Below, in pieces: positions 10,095 through 21,037 of a DNA stretch of 64,000 bases. The translations under genes and the position numbers were made by a program. Origin of the DNA: Isoetes taiwanensis (taxonomy: Eukaryota; Streptophyta; Lycopodiopsida; Isoetales; Isoetaceae); contig JAJEKV010000025.1 in NCBI GenBank assembly GCA_021234155.1, positions 6,491,310 through 6,555,309 on the forward strand, written 5' to 3'. Under the pieces are notes generated by a model. The model ran no database searches. It saw only the letters and a list, made by a program, of their open reading frames with translations, and was not told the DNA's origin. Position 1 is the stretch's first letter. Each line of letters begins with the position of its first letter.

Positions 10095-12776
10095 ATGGCG
10101 TATTTTCCCCCAAAAAATAAAAAACTTTTGCAATGCCCGTCAGCCCTAGATTCAAATTCTCTTTCACTCCTTCATAGTTTTATGCTCTTTCCGGCTGCTC
10201 AAAGGGACTCTCTTCTCACTCAGTTAAGTGCATTCCACCTTGATCCTTCAAAATTTATCAAATTTGGGGATTTTGCTAACCAGGATCCTCTGTCAAAAGA
10301 TATGCATCACTTCAGCCCATTTGCTCCTAATTGTGATACGCTCTCTCTGGACCCAAGGGGAACTCTTACTTTGCCAAGATTGGATGCTTCTGGAGTACAA
10401 TTCCTCTCTTTCCGAGACCAACCCAACCATACACTTCAGACGAGCAATTTGCTTCAGATTTTGAGCTCCAACAATCAAGAGCCCCCACAAATATTCAGCT
10501 TTTCAGAGGTATTCATTTAAACTCTCCTTTGATTGCATCCAAAATTGATTCTTTATCAAAGATTGCTGTTGTTGCCAAAGTCGATTCCACTGGTATGAGA
10601 ATAGAAAAACTTTAGGACCATCTCCTAAGGCTCCACAAAGGCATTGTCATAAATTCTATCTATTGGCTAAGTTATCCATATATCCTGGTGGAATGTGGTT
10701 GCCCCAGGACTGCAAATTTTTTACTTAAGCTTGGCCTCACAACATGTGATACTTTTCAAATATCCTTTTTAAAATGGAATGCCACCTTACCTCTAAATGA
10801 ATTCAGAAAGTTTCATATAGCTTCTGTCTCCATGAGCGAGCTCAGTCCCATATATTGGAATGAAGATTGCTTCCAGTCTATCTTCAACTTCTTTGGTACC
10901 TATTTGACCACAGAATACTCCACATATAAACCACCAAAATGCTTCATTCAGCTGGACATCACCAAAGTCATTCCCACTGCCATATCTTTTATAGACTTCT
11001 TTGGAAAAACCTCTATCTTACAACTTAGGTGGGTAGGTTTACCAAATCTCTGCCAGATGTGCAACTCGAGACATAAGATAGGCAGTGAATGTCTACTGCT
11101 TCAAAAGGAAACAAAATCATGTGATTTTCCAGAAAAAGGGATTGCTGCTTCTGAGCCATCCAATCAAGCAGCTGCCCCAACATCTCCAAACAGATCGGGA
11201 TCTTGTCAACATGCAGCAAGGGACACTAACAGGCCAGACCACAATACTCATTGGCATCAAAATGGATGGAACAAGGTCAATGGCAGTACAAAAAGAATCC
11301 AAAAGCACAGAGATGCTAGAAGTTTGGCACAGCAAAAATCTGATCTCATATATAGCTCTCAGAAATCCACCATAACAACAATTTCTGACAAGCAAATGAA
11401 GGTTAAGGTTCTAAACAAGGGGATCTTCATCAAGGAAGATCGACCATCAGGTGGTCAAGATATACCTAGCTTGGCAACAAAACAGCCTTCTGATAAATAA
11501 ATCAAATATTGAGCATAACAGGTATATGCTAAAAGGAAAAGGTAAAGCCTCACTTTTTCCTCCAAAAGTTGATTTGCATAAGGCACTTTCAATTATTATG
11601 AAGGACTCCAGGCAAATTATCAGTCAACAACCACTATCAAGCAAAGGTACTGGTGATGTCCAAGTTGGGAACAAAAACACAGCCAGTTCCAAAATGACAA
11701 TTACTGAGAACAGTATGACTAAAACACAAGGTTTGAATGGGGTTTCATTACTTAATGAAAAAGGTATCGACCACAAAGAAAAGGGCAAGCAGAATACATC
11801 TACATCAACTGAGATCCCTCCAGCTCCAGCCAGGGATTTACATCACCATAATACTCTGGATCACCAAGACATTGAACCTGCTAAAGAAAATGACATGCAA
11901 ATTGATACGCTGAAAGTCTCAAATTCCTTTGCCATTCTTGCAGATATGTCAGATGACCCTGGTGCGGATAATAATGCAGATGAAACTTGTATTGGTCCCA
12001 TTGAGCCAACCTCTTTTCATACTCAACTTAAAAACACATTTCAAAACACATCCACCACATATCCCATCCAAAATATTGCTCCTCCATTAGAAACTGCACT
12101 TGATCCCCTCTTTTTACATGTAGACCTCTCTGAAACCTCTGAATCATCCTTTCACTCTTCTAAGAATGCAGCCATTTCCCCAGAGATAGCTCAGCAACTA
12201 CAGGAATTAATGACAGCCACAGAGGTATTGCCATGTGTATTGCCAGATCCTTCTGAACAGATGTCAGTGGGCCCAAAAGATAGGGATGAACAGGTTAGAA
12301 ATATCTCAAATGGTTGGGAACACAATTTGCTGCATACAGATCATGAGCACACAGTACCAGCAGCAGTATGTGATCAGCATCAATCAGAGAAAACAACAGG
12401 AAACAATGCAAACTCTACCCTACATCAATTGAGATCTACTGAGTCATCATACTTGGAACAAGCTACTCCCAGGCAAGATCTTTCCATTCTAAAAGTTGCA
12501 GATAATTTGTTACTTAACTGCTCTATTATGGATAATAATGTGGATAATAATGTAATTACCCCTACAAACTCCATTGACACTTCTTTAGCTGAGAATGTAG
12601 TCCAGGAGTGCTGCAAATCTAAATTCTGGCAGTGCTCTCACCCTGATATAATAGCTGAAGAAAATAACTTTGCAGAATCTCACCCTGACAAAGAAAATGC
12701 CCTTGATCACCACATTTCAAACTTTGATAACCCATGGGATGGAGATATTTACCTGCTTGCTCATCATGATTGCTGA
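10095..12776 (+). pseudogene. LINE ORF1 (DUF4283-like, zinc knuckle), broken into three frames
   Basis: ORF1 proteins of plant LINEs bind the element RNA. The open pieces are 10095-10520, 10688-11500 and 11451-12776, joined by frame changes near 10505 and in 11451-11500, with a TAG near 10612. The middle piece has the DUF4283-type run NEFRKFHIASVSMSELSPIY. It is followed by a CCHC-like knuckle CQMCNSRHKIGSEC, whose spacing is CX2CX3HX5C. The third piece is long, acidic and low in hydrophobic residues, and carries NSFAILADM, the usual linker before the ORF2 junction. The breaks make translation as one protein impossible. Confidence 0.7.
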
Positions 12777-12937
12777 CCACTCAAAAAACAAATCCTCCAA
12801 CAGAAATGGAAAGAAAAAGGGTAAAAATATTCTTGGCCAAATCCAGAATACCCCTGCAGCCAATACTCGACAAAAATCCAGAAGAGCTAGCAAACTCCAT
12901 TAGCCATCCCCTAGATTGCTTTATTCTTAAATTTACC

Positions 12938-15900
12938 ATGAAGATTCTCAGTTGGAATCTCAGGGGTATAAAAGGCCCTTTAAAAAGAAGAAGGGCAATC
13001 TCTCAAATCAGAAGTTATGATGCAGATATCATCCTTCTACAGGAGCTTAGACTTCCTAGCTTTGAATGCTCAAACTTAGCAGATTGGATTGGCCCTGGCT
13101 TTTCATCTATTTGGACTGAGGCCAATGGTACCTCTGGTGGCCTTTGCATTATTTGGAGACATCTTGTCCATAGCTATGTTCATACTAGCCCTTGCAGAAC
13201 CTGGCAATCTGTTATTTACAAGCATAATGATTTTAGCTTTGGAATTATAAACATCTATGCTTCCACTGATTCAAGAATTAGAGCTAATACTTGGCCCATG
13301 GTTAGCAATTTCATTGCATCTCAAGACTGTGACACTTGGATCATGGCAGGGGATTTTAACAACACACCTACTTGGGATATGAAGGTAGGAAAAAAACTAA
13401 ACATGTCATCTGAAGAGAGATCACAATGGGATCAAATGCTTGATAGGCATTTCCTTCAGCATATCCCCTCCTCCACCTCTGCCTACACTTGGTCTAACAA
13501 ACAAGAAGGAAATAACAGGGTCTACTGTGCTCTAGACAGGTTCTACATAAACAACACTCAGAATGATATTTGGAATAACTGTCTGGTTAGCAGTGATGAG
13601 TGCACATTCATATCTGACCACCAGCCTCAATTCTTCACTACCAATCACACTCTATCCATTAAGAGGCATGGCAATACCCCTTTTAAGCTGAATTGCTCCC
13701 TGCTCGACTCTGATACTTTCTGCAATGATTTCATTGCCTTCTATGAAACTCTCCCCAAGGTTAGATCTACAAATTCTATGAGATCCTTTTATGCCAACAT
13801 AAAAGATTCCAAGACCTGGATCAAGCAGTGGTCGAAGAATCTTCATGAAAGCAAGCAAGCAGAAAAAAGAGCCTATCTCAAAGAAATGAAAGAGGTAAGG
13901 ATACAGCTGCAGGAAGACCCCCTTAATATTGAGCTCCATTGGCAAGAAGGAAATCTTGAAAGGGTCATCAAAACAATTGAAGAGATGGAAGCAAAAGGAG
14001 CATCCATCAGATGCAAAATCAAGTACCTCTCCAACATGGACCATGGAAACTCCAAGTTCTTTTACAGAGTTGCCAAATCTAGACTTCTAAAAAGTCAACT
14101 GACCACTGTCAAAGATGAAAACGGTAATATCTTCACAGATCAAAAAGAAATTTCCAATTTCTTTTGCTCTAATTATGCGAATATTTTCTCCCAACCTATT
14201 GACAGCTCTGTCCAAACTGCTGAAGCCAAAGCTTTTACTGATTTGAGTGACAACAATGGTCTTCATAGTAATCTGATCATGACCCCTTCTATGGAGGCTA
14301 TCCCCACTGCAGATGAGATCTTCTCTATCCTAAAGAGTCTTGCCAAAGGCAAAAGCCCTGGCCCTGATGGTCTTCCCCCTGAATTCTACATTAGATTTTG
14401 GGATACTATTAAAAGTGACTTCATGCACATGATCAAGGGTTTCTGGAATTCCAACCATCTGCATCCTGCTCTCTCTTCTGGCCTTATCACTCTAATCCCT
14501 AAGGTTGACAATCCCCAGTCTTTCTCAGACTGGAGGCCTATCTCTTTAACAAACTCCACTTATAAGGTCTGTGCAAAGATTATAGCCAACATGGTTAAAT
14601 CTCATCTTCAAGAGGTCATCAGCCAGAATCAATCTGCTTTTCTCCCAAACAGATATATCCTAGATAACTATATTGCAGCCATGGAGGGAATGCATTGGAA
14701 CAATCTAACTAAACAAAATTGTATCTTATTGAAGTTAGATTTTTCAAAAGCCTTTGACACTGTAAGGTGGAATTTCTTAGAATTCTCCCTCCAAAAGCTG
14801 GGCTTCAGTGAAAAGATCATTAAGATAATCTTGGGATTAAATTCTCGATCACAATCAACTGTTCTTGTGAATGGTTCCCCTGGTTATTTTTTCCCTCTGG
14901 CTCGAGGTGTCAGACAAGGATGCCCTCTAGCCCCTTATCTCTTTCTGGCTATAGCAGAGATGCTTACTAGAGTGATTATACATCAACAATCTGTGGGAAA
15001 TATAGTAGGTCTGAATCTTCCCGATAATACTTCCAACCTTTCCATTCTGCAATATGCAGATGACTCTTTCAGCTTCCTCAAGAATGAGTCAAGCATCATT
15101 GCCAACTTCCTGAACATAATTCACATTTTCGGTGCAGCCTCTGGGATACATCTAAACAGAAACAAATGCACAATTATTGGAGACTTAGATTTGGATAGCA
15201 TTGCTGGCATCAAGTGCATCAGATCAACTGAGACAACCAACCTTTTGGTTATGCCTTTGTCCCTCAATCCCAGTCTCAAAGGATTATGGACCCCTATAGT
15301 TTCCAGAATCAGAAAAAAGCTAGGCAATTATGGAAATTGTCTGTCACTGGCAGGGAGAACCATAATTGCTAATTCTGTTCTTGCTGCCTCTCACATTTAT
15401 TACTCCTCTGCCCTCTTAGCTCCAAAATGCATTTACCAACAAATCGAGAGAATTGTCAGAAACTTCATCTGGAGGAAGCACCATATGGTTAACTGGAATT
15501 CTATTACCAGAAGCAAGAAGCAGGGTGGCCTAGGATGCAAGAACTTGGCTCTTCAGGGCTATGCTTTGGCTGGAAAATATATCTGGAAATCCCTGTTCCT
15601 GCAAAATAATCCAGCCACATTATTTATCAAATATTGGCTTTGTTGCAGTCACCCTAAAGGACATCCTTCTATCAGTCATAATTTGCCATCATCAGCTTTC
15701 ACAACTCTGAAACCTGCACCAAATATATCTCCTCTTATGAGAGGCATTATCTTGGCTTGGAACAAAGTTTACATTAAAATTGAACATTCAAGTATACAGA
15801 ATAGCCACTCGAGCACAAGCATTTTTTGGAATCCTAATTTTTCCAGAGACAATACTACTCCTTTGGCTATTAAACATCCTAAGCTTTACAAAAAATGGAC

Positions 15901-16504
15901 AGATTATGGTATTTCAAAGCTTGGTGATTTATGGGATCAAACAAGATGGATTTCTTGGACAAATCTGAAAAACAGGATCAGAGGCAGCTCATCTGATAAA
16001 CTTCTGTTTAGATTCATCAGGCATAAAATTAGCAATATCAATCTCCTTGACAATCCTGGCACTGCTGAATGGTCCCTTATGGGTAAGCCTAGCTACAATG
16101 TCTCCAAGGTTTATACCTGTTTAAATATGCCTCACCAGCCCTCCAAATCTAAGCTTTATTGGGGACTCTCTGATGATTCTGAAGATAGGCTATTTAAAAA
16201 CATTTGGAATTCATACCTGCCCCCCAAGATTTCCTACTTTATCTGGTTAATTGCCAACAAGAGTGTGCCAAATCTGGAAACTTTATCAAGGCACTCGAAT
16301 TCTACAACAAATCCTGTGCATCCCAACTGCCCTCTTGGTTGCAACAATGTTGAATCTTTGGAACATATCTTTGGCTGTGCTATTCTTAATTCTTTTTGGA
16401 GATGGTTTGAATTTACTTTTAATATCAATTGTCCTGCTACTTTGCTTGAGTTCCTGATGAATGATGATGCGTTTAAAAATTCCCTATGTTACATTGCTTT
16501 GTAG
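12938..16504 (+). CDS. LINE ORF2: AP-endonuclease, reverse transcriptase, zf-RVT
   Basis: ORF2 nicks target DNA and copies the element RNA onto it (target-primed reverse transcription). The ATG at 12938 is in good context (ACCATGA) and opens MKILSWNLRG, the normal start of the endonuclease domain. The open frame begins earlier, at about 12770. Endonuclease motifs are LLQELRL, NIYASTD, GDFNNTP and SDHQPQ. RT motifs are KSPGPDG (about 14351), DWRPISL, LKLDFSKAFDTVRW with the motif A aspartate at about 14738, GVRQGCPLAP, and YADD (about 15053). A zf-RVT-like cysteine/histidine region lies near 16200-16420. All visible catalytic residues are present in about 1188 codons. The frame closes with TAG at 16502-16504, but family-like sequence (NVWKHRNR) continues in the same frame to TAA at 16730-16732, so a premature stop has trimmed the C-terminus. 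Confidence 0.85.
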   Translation: MKILSWNLRGIKGPLKRRRAISQIRSYDADIILLQELRLPSFECSNLADWIGPGFSSIWTEANGTSGGLCIIWRHLVHSYVHTSPCRTWQSVIYKHNDFSFGIINIYASTDSRIRANTWPMVSNFIASQDCDTWIMAGDFNNTPTWDMKVGKKLNMSSEERSQWDQMLDRHFLQHIPSSTSAYTWSNKQEGNNRVYCALDRFYINNTQNDIWNNCLVSSDECTFISDHQPQFFTTNHTLSIKRHGNTPFKLNCSLLDSDTFCNDFIAFYETLPKVRSTNSMRSFYANIKDSKTWIKQWSKNLHESKQAEKRAYLKEMKEVRIQLQEDPLNIELHWQEGNLERVIKTIEEMEAKGASIRCKIKYLSNMDHGNSKFFYRVAKSRLLKSQLTTVKDENGNIFTDQKEISNFFCSNYANIFSQPIDSSVQTAEAKAFTDLSDNNGLHSNLIMTPSMEAIPTADEIFSILKSLAKGKSPGPDGLPPEFYIRFWDTIKSDFMHMIKGFWNSNHLHPALSSGLITLIPKVDNPQSFSDWRPISLTNSTYKVCAKIIANMVKSHLQEVISQNQSAFLPNRYILDNYIAAMEGMHWNNLTKQNCILLKLDFSKAFDTVRWNFLEFSLQKLGFSEKIIKIILGLNSRSQSTVLVNGSPGYFFPLARGVRQGCPLAPYLFLAIAEMLTRVIIHQQSVGNIVGLNLPDNTSNLSILQYADDSFSFLKNESSIIANFLNIIHIFGAASGIHLNRNKCTIIGDLDLDSIAGIKCIRSTETTNLLVMPLSLNPSLKGLWTPIVSRIRKKLGNYGNCLSLAGRTIIANSVLAASHIYYSSALLAPKCIYQQIERIVRNFIWRKHHMVNWNSITRSKKQGGLGCKNLALQGYALAGKYIWKSLFLQNNPATLFIKYWLCCSHPKGHPSISHNLPSSAFTTLKPAPNISPLMRGIILAWNKVYIKIEHSSIQNSHSSTSIFWNPNFSRDNTTPLAIKHPKLYKKWTDYGISKLGDLWDQTRWISWTNLKNRIRGSSSDKLLFRFIRHKISNINLLDNPGTAEWSLMGKPSYNVSKVYTCLNMPHQPSKSKLYWGLSDDSEDRLFKNIWNSYLPPKISYFIWLIANKSVPNLETLSRHSNSTTNPVHPNCPLGCNNVESLEHIFGCAILNSFWRWFEFTFNINCPATLLEFLMNDDAFKNSLCYIAL

Positions 16505-17558
16505 AATGTATGGAAACATAGAAACAGGTGTCAGTATGGTGGTAAGACAATTTCCATATTCTGGATTAAAACTCAAGTTATCTATGACATAGAAATGGTT
16601 GCAACAAGTCAGATACACCTGCATAAAGATTCTTTAGATTCTTTGGATAACAAATGGCTAAGTATAGGCAAATTCTTGGGAGCTTATAAAATATTTAAAC
16701 TACATTGTCATGAATCACTTACTGACACTTAATGTTTATCTGGTAGATTACACGAGGAACCTAAGTAGGGACATTGGCACTTCGGTTGAGCCTGCAGAAT
16801 ACAGACTGTTTCCAGGACAGAGGCTAGTTCATGATATCCAATATTCAGATGACATGTGGACAGGTCCAGTCAGGGGCATCACAGATATCGACATACCAGA
16901 CATCCCTGATGAGGAACTAGACTAGGCCATGGAATTCTGCAGAAGCACATATCTAATGGTGCAGCTATGGTGGTTTTTGGAATGCAACAACAGAAGAATG
17001 ACAGATCAACAGTTTGAGAATTACAGAAACCATTACAGGGGTCTGGCAGATGCATATGGCACATTAATCATTCTAATGTCCACTACAAATGCTGATAGGC
17101 TGATTACAGAGTTGAATTGGGGAAATGGCAACACTCTTATACTCCAACCTCACTTCCAAGCTCACTTTGAATATCTTAGCTCCTACCATTTCCATCGACA
17201 TCACTCCTCTCTTCCTAATCGTTGACCTGCACCTCACACTATTGGGACCACATACAGATCTGCATAAAAATACAGCATTTTATTAGCACCTAATCTATTT
17301 TACAGGAATTGGTCTTTGACCTGTCAAGGCATATGTTGTTGAACTTTTTCAACATTGATCCTCATTGTATATGGGATCTCTTAGTTGCAACACAACAAAT
17401 TATTCAACTACTAATAAGGTTGATTAATATTTTGGACTCTACTATGTGCTTCTCACAGCACCTATCTTATTTGTATTTAACTGCATGCTTTTTTATGAGT
17501 AGCCTACTTATAAAGGCTCACTCAATATGTTGTACCTTTTTCTATAATTAATGAAAAA

Positions 17559-18326
17559 AACCCCATTCACTCAAAACATCCAGGCTCAGACAAAGATAAC
17601 CTTAGCCTGGCCGGATTTATCGGTCCCATATATGTATATAAGGGGAATCTTAGAGGCCATACTTACTACATATTGACCCATAATGCAACAGTTATTCAAG
17701 ATATGGGGGTACCATACAGAATGATACAAATCAGCAACCAACTTTCAGGTAAAACATAAGTGACCTTCAACACCCATAGCATATAGCTTTGCAAAATGTA
17801 AAAGAGCTTTCAATAAGTAGCATTCAATGTCCATAGCGGTCTTGTAAAATGCAAATAGTTACATATATTGAATTATAAAATTCACCTAAGCTTCATACAT
17901 AAACGTTATATGCCTTCATTTGTTTCAAAACTTATCTTGTGCTTCTGTTCTGTAAGCAGACAGTCAAGTTTGATGCAAATAATATTTGAATTATACACAA
18001 TCAGCAGCAAAAGTACTGCATGCCAGTGAGCTTTTTTCCAAATCTGTTTTCCATTATCAATTTTGCATATAAACAGACATAGTTATTCACTGCTAGATAT
18101 AGTATATCAGCATGTCAAAAGTGTGGCAATACTAGATTTAACATGTAAGCAGAGGCTAAATACCATCAGTCAGCATAGATAGAAAATTTTCCTCAATAAG
18201 ATTGGCCTATAGTCTGATCATGCATTTGCAGCATTTAAACTTAGGGAACAGATAGAACCTGATTAACTTATAGAGTTTCAGCTCAAGAAATCTATCATCC
18301 TTTTTAATGGTTAAAATCTCATTGAA
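17559..18326. other. Gene-free stretch between LINE and minus-strand pseudogene
   Basis: No conserved frame is seen. The part next to 18327 would be the 3' untranslated region of the minus-strand gene. I could not place a polyadenylation signal with confidence. Confidence 0.4.
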
Positions 18327-19550
18327 TCAAACTTTGTTGCTGCTGAAACACTGCTCCGAGTGCTCCACGCATTCAAGAACATCAAAGTAGGTAGATGAGA
18401 ACCCGGTTACCTGCAGTAGAACCAAAGCAAGTTAGCCTTTAAAGGGTAAAATGCTAAGCTACTAGCAGGTAAGCAAAAGATTCTCATGGCTTAACGCCCT
18501 TCAACCATATACAATAAAAAATGTCTAAGTATTAATCAGACGAAATTGCCTCTGCAGTAAAAAAGGTAAGAACCACTTCCTTTTGCTGTTTTTTCCTTAT
18601 TTGAGCAGATTTGAGCAGTCTGGTTAAATCATTAACTGGTTGAATCTCTGAACCTATTATAGAGGCCCAACCTCTTAACCATAAGTTTGGATACCTCCAA
18701 AGCTAAATATACCAGCTGCTATTCAAGAAATAAGCAGTTTACAGACATAAATAGAGAAATAGAAAGATACTTCCTGTTTTATTGTGTACTCCTGATGTAG
18801 CAGCACTACCATGGACAAGTCCCATGCTTATGTCAACCGTATTTACCAACCCAAAACCTCAACTGTGATTCATGTTCTATTTGTTAACCTTCCTATAGTT
18901 TGTCACTGCTTAAAAACGAACAAAAGGCCCACAGCTACTTCTGAGTATATTTACTTGTTAAACTGTACTGGTAGATAATATAAGTAATAGTTCAGCTAGC
19001 AAAGCTATTCAGCAGATCCTCAATGACTAACATAATCATCAGAGACAAAGCATATGGAAAAATGTTATGTAATCAAACAGATAGCATAAGTATGCAGACA
19101 CAAATGCATTTACACCTCATCCCATCCCTTATTTCTGTTAAAACTTAGTGCTAATGAAACAAAACCTGATTCAGTGGTGTGTCATCTCCATCAAGCGTAT
19201 CCAAGTCAGCCAATATTACCGAGGCTGCTATTTGTTCCAGAGCTGTTATGTCCTCCACTGATTTTTCATTGGATGCCCCATCGTTCTTACATTCATGCCT
19301 TTTTCCTTCAAAGAGTCATGATATCAGCATTTGTTTGACATTGCCTTGCCCAAGAATATGAAGGTAAAAGTTTCCCTCTGTTGCTTGAAGAAGATTTGCT
19401 CCAAGTGAGCTCAGAAAAAAGACGCTCAGAAATGAGGCGCTCAGCCCTCTGTGGGCTCTCTATCAGATATCAAGATTTATCAATATCAATGGTCAGCTTC
19501 TCCAGAAGAGCATTGACCGGATCCTTTGCCATATTATCTGTGTTTTTCAT
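18327..19550 (-). pseudogene. Spliced host gene of unknown family, broken
   Basis: The last exon, 18410-18327, reads VTGFSSTYFDVLECVEHSEQ and ends KV-stop. It is preceded on the minus strand by a proper acceptor (CTGCAG). The preceding exon ends at 19166 with a CAG|GTTTTG donor and reads ITALEQIAASVILADLDTLD before the splice. The junction is phase 0 and the intron is 755 bp. Upstream, the protein-like frame continues from ATG at 19550 (MKNTDNMAKDPVNALLEKL) through AERLISERLFSELTWSKSSS. It contains an in-frame TGA near 19470 and a one-base frame change near 19312. I do not recognise the protein. Either this is a decaying gene copy, or the breaks are sequence errors in a live gene. Confidence 0.45.
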
Positions 19551-19759
19551 GCGCCAACAGAAGAAAAGAAGAAAAGGGGAATGCGAAATGGCTACATCCT
19601 CACCAACGTCTCAAGATAGAAATAAAAGTAGAATGCTTTCCAAGGACTTACTGGAGTACATAGTACTCTGCTTAAACATGTGGCGGTTTTCGTGAGAATC
19701 TGCCTGCCGTAATGCACCATCGCCTAAGCCTTTCTAAACCTTCACGCCAGGAAAACAAT

Positions 19760-19931
19760 CGTGGTATTTATCAACCACCGTCATGTTTGAACCAGCGTGA
19801 ACCTAAAAAAACTCGGTGTATTTTTTCTCTCAATGTGGTTTTAACATGACACACACTCAAAAATTGGTTGTCCACAAAAACCTCGTGTATTTTTTTTTGT
19901 TCAAACATGACGGTGGTTGATAAATACCACG
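19760..19931. repeat. Perfect 33-bp inverted repeat (MITE-like)
   Basis: The arm starting CGTGGTATTTATCAACCACC at 19760-19792 is exactly complementary to 19899-19931; the spacer is 106 bp. The words ACGCCAGGAAAAC flank or overlap both ends (19744-19756 and 19929-19941), which could be a 13-bp target duplication. The spacer contains two similar AAAACYCGTGTATTTTTT-type stretches. Confidence 0.7.
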
Positions 19932-20180
19932 CCAGGAAAACTTTCGTAGTATATCTTGTACCATTTAGTTTACATATTCCCCTTTGTCAGAAAAAACGTA
20001 CCATTTACAAATTAATGGAGTTAAAAGAGTTGGGTGAATATGTGAATAGACCAAGCTATGCTACACATAATATGATTTGATGGGCCAAACATTGAGCCTT
20101 CAAGCATGTTTTACAAAGAGGGACTACTACAAGTTCCCTAACAAGTCTACATCACCATAACTTTATGGTGGTTACGTACC

Positions 20181-20295
20181 AGTTCATGGCATATGGGATG
20201 CCATTCTGGCATGTACCGGTGGGGTCCCGCGACCGGCGTTAGCCGGGAGCGGGTCACCGGTGCATGCCAGAATGGCAGACCATATGCCATGAACT
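20181..20295. other. 115-nt near-perfect hairpin with GC-rich stem in the loop
   Basis: Left arm 20181-20220 (starts AGTTCATGGCATATGG) and right arm 20256-20295 pair at 37 of 40 positions; one of the three exceptions can be a G-U pair. The 35-nt loop folds further (CCCGC/GCGGG and CCGGC/GCCGG around GTTA), so almost the whole segment is one rod. It could be a MITE-like foldback or a precursor of small RNAs. Confidence 0.7.
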
Positions 20296-20297
20296 GA

Positions 20298-21037
20298 CAA
20301 TATGGTACTTGGGGAGCCAAAAAATTTCCCTCTTCCTCCTTCAGCGATGGCGCCTGTGGCGATGGCGATGGGGTCTGCAAGCGATGGCGATGCAACGATG
20401 GGGTCTGCCAGCGATGTTCGAGCTCTGCAGCGACGGCTTTCTTCTGTATTATCTTTTCTTCTGTGCTATCGACTTTCTTCTGTGCCCAAAGCTCTGTTTC
20501 AATAGCCGATGTAAGCCCCATTTTCCTTCTTCTTAGTGACAGCAAGTTTGCGCTAGGGCAGAGATCTGCGGCAACAGGTCGAAAAGGGGTTTGAAGCCAG
20601 GGGTTGCATCTGCTTGAACAGACTTGAAAAGGGTTTCTGTGCATCAGGGGCTTTTCCCAGACCGATTTAAGCAGGGTTCTTTTTCCAGATCGATTTAAGC
20701 AGGGTTGAATCCTTTCTTGCTTTCGACACCAAACTTCTTTCGAGATTCTTTCTTCTTCTTTCATTTTCTGCAGCAAAAAAAGGGAGATTCAGAGCTACAG
20801 ATATGTCCAAGCTAAGGTTACCGCCATTTCCACAGGCTAAACAAGTCGAGACATGGCCGGATTCAAGCTATGGCTTTGTTAAAAAATCAATCGAATGAAA
20901 AAAAAAATAGAGTAACCTACTCGAAACCGGACATGCGGAATGGTCGACCCAAGATACCATTCTGCAATGGAATGGTATGCCACATGGCATCACCAGAATA
21001 ACCCAACGCCAAATTTGGCGACCCAAGTACCATATTG
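20298..21037. mobile_element. Possible small element with inverted ends (ACAATATGGTACTTGG)
   Basis: ACAATATGGTACTTGG and a following GCCAAA..TTT stretch at about 20298-20326 recur in reverse complement at about 21008-21037. The interior holds low-complexity GATGGCG/GGGTCTGC repeats (20345-20420) and a direct repeat with CGATTTAAGCAGGGTT (about 20662 and 20690). An open frame on the minus strand across this area has no family features. No transposase is present; the borders are tentative. Confidence 0.4.

Larger units (their letters stand above)
9639..17558 (+). mobile_element. Near-complete plant LINE (non-LTR retrotransposon)
   Basis: The element has a 5' leader, a broken ORF1 (10095-12776), a long ORF2 (12938-16504, read-through potential to 16732) and a 3' untranslated region ending near a short A-run, GAAAAAAA, at about 17551-17558. 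ORF1 and ORF2 overlap or abut near 12770, as usual in plant L1-like elements. The 5' border is uncertain. It lies directly after the microsatellite tail of the preceding retroelement, and I could not find a target-site duplication with confidence. Confidence 0.75.

Noticed and set aside
10500..10690. Programmed frameshift in LINE ORF1
   Set aside because: The frame change is followed by an in-frame TAG and a second shift later; mutation or sequence error is simpler than recoding.
20147..20776. 209-codon open frame on the minus strand
   Set aside because: It spans the large hairpin and GATGGCG-type low-complexity repeats, has no domain features, and its composition follows the repeats.
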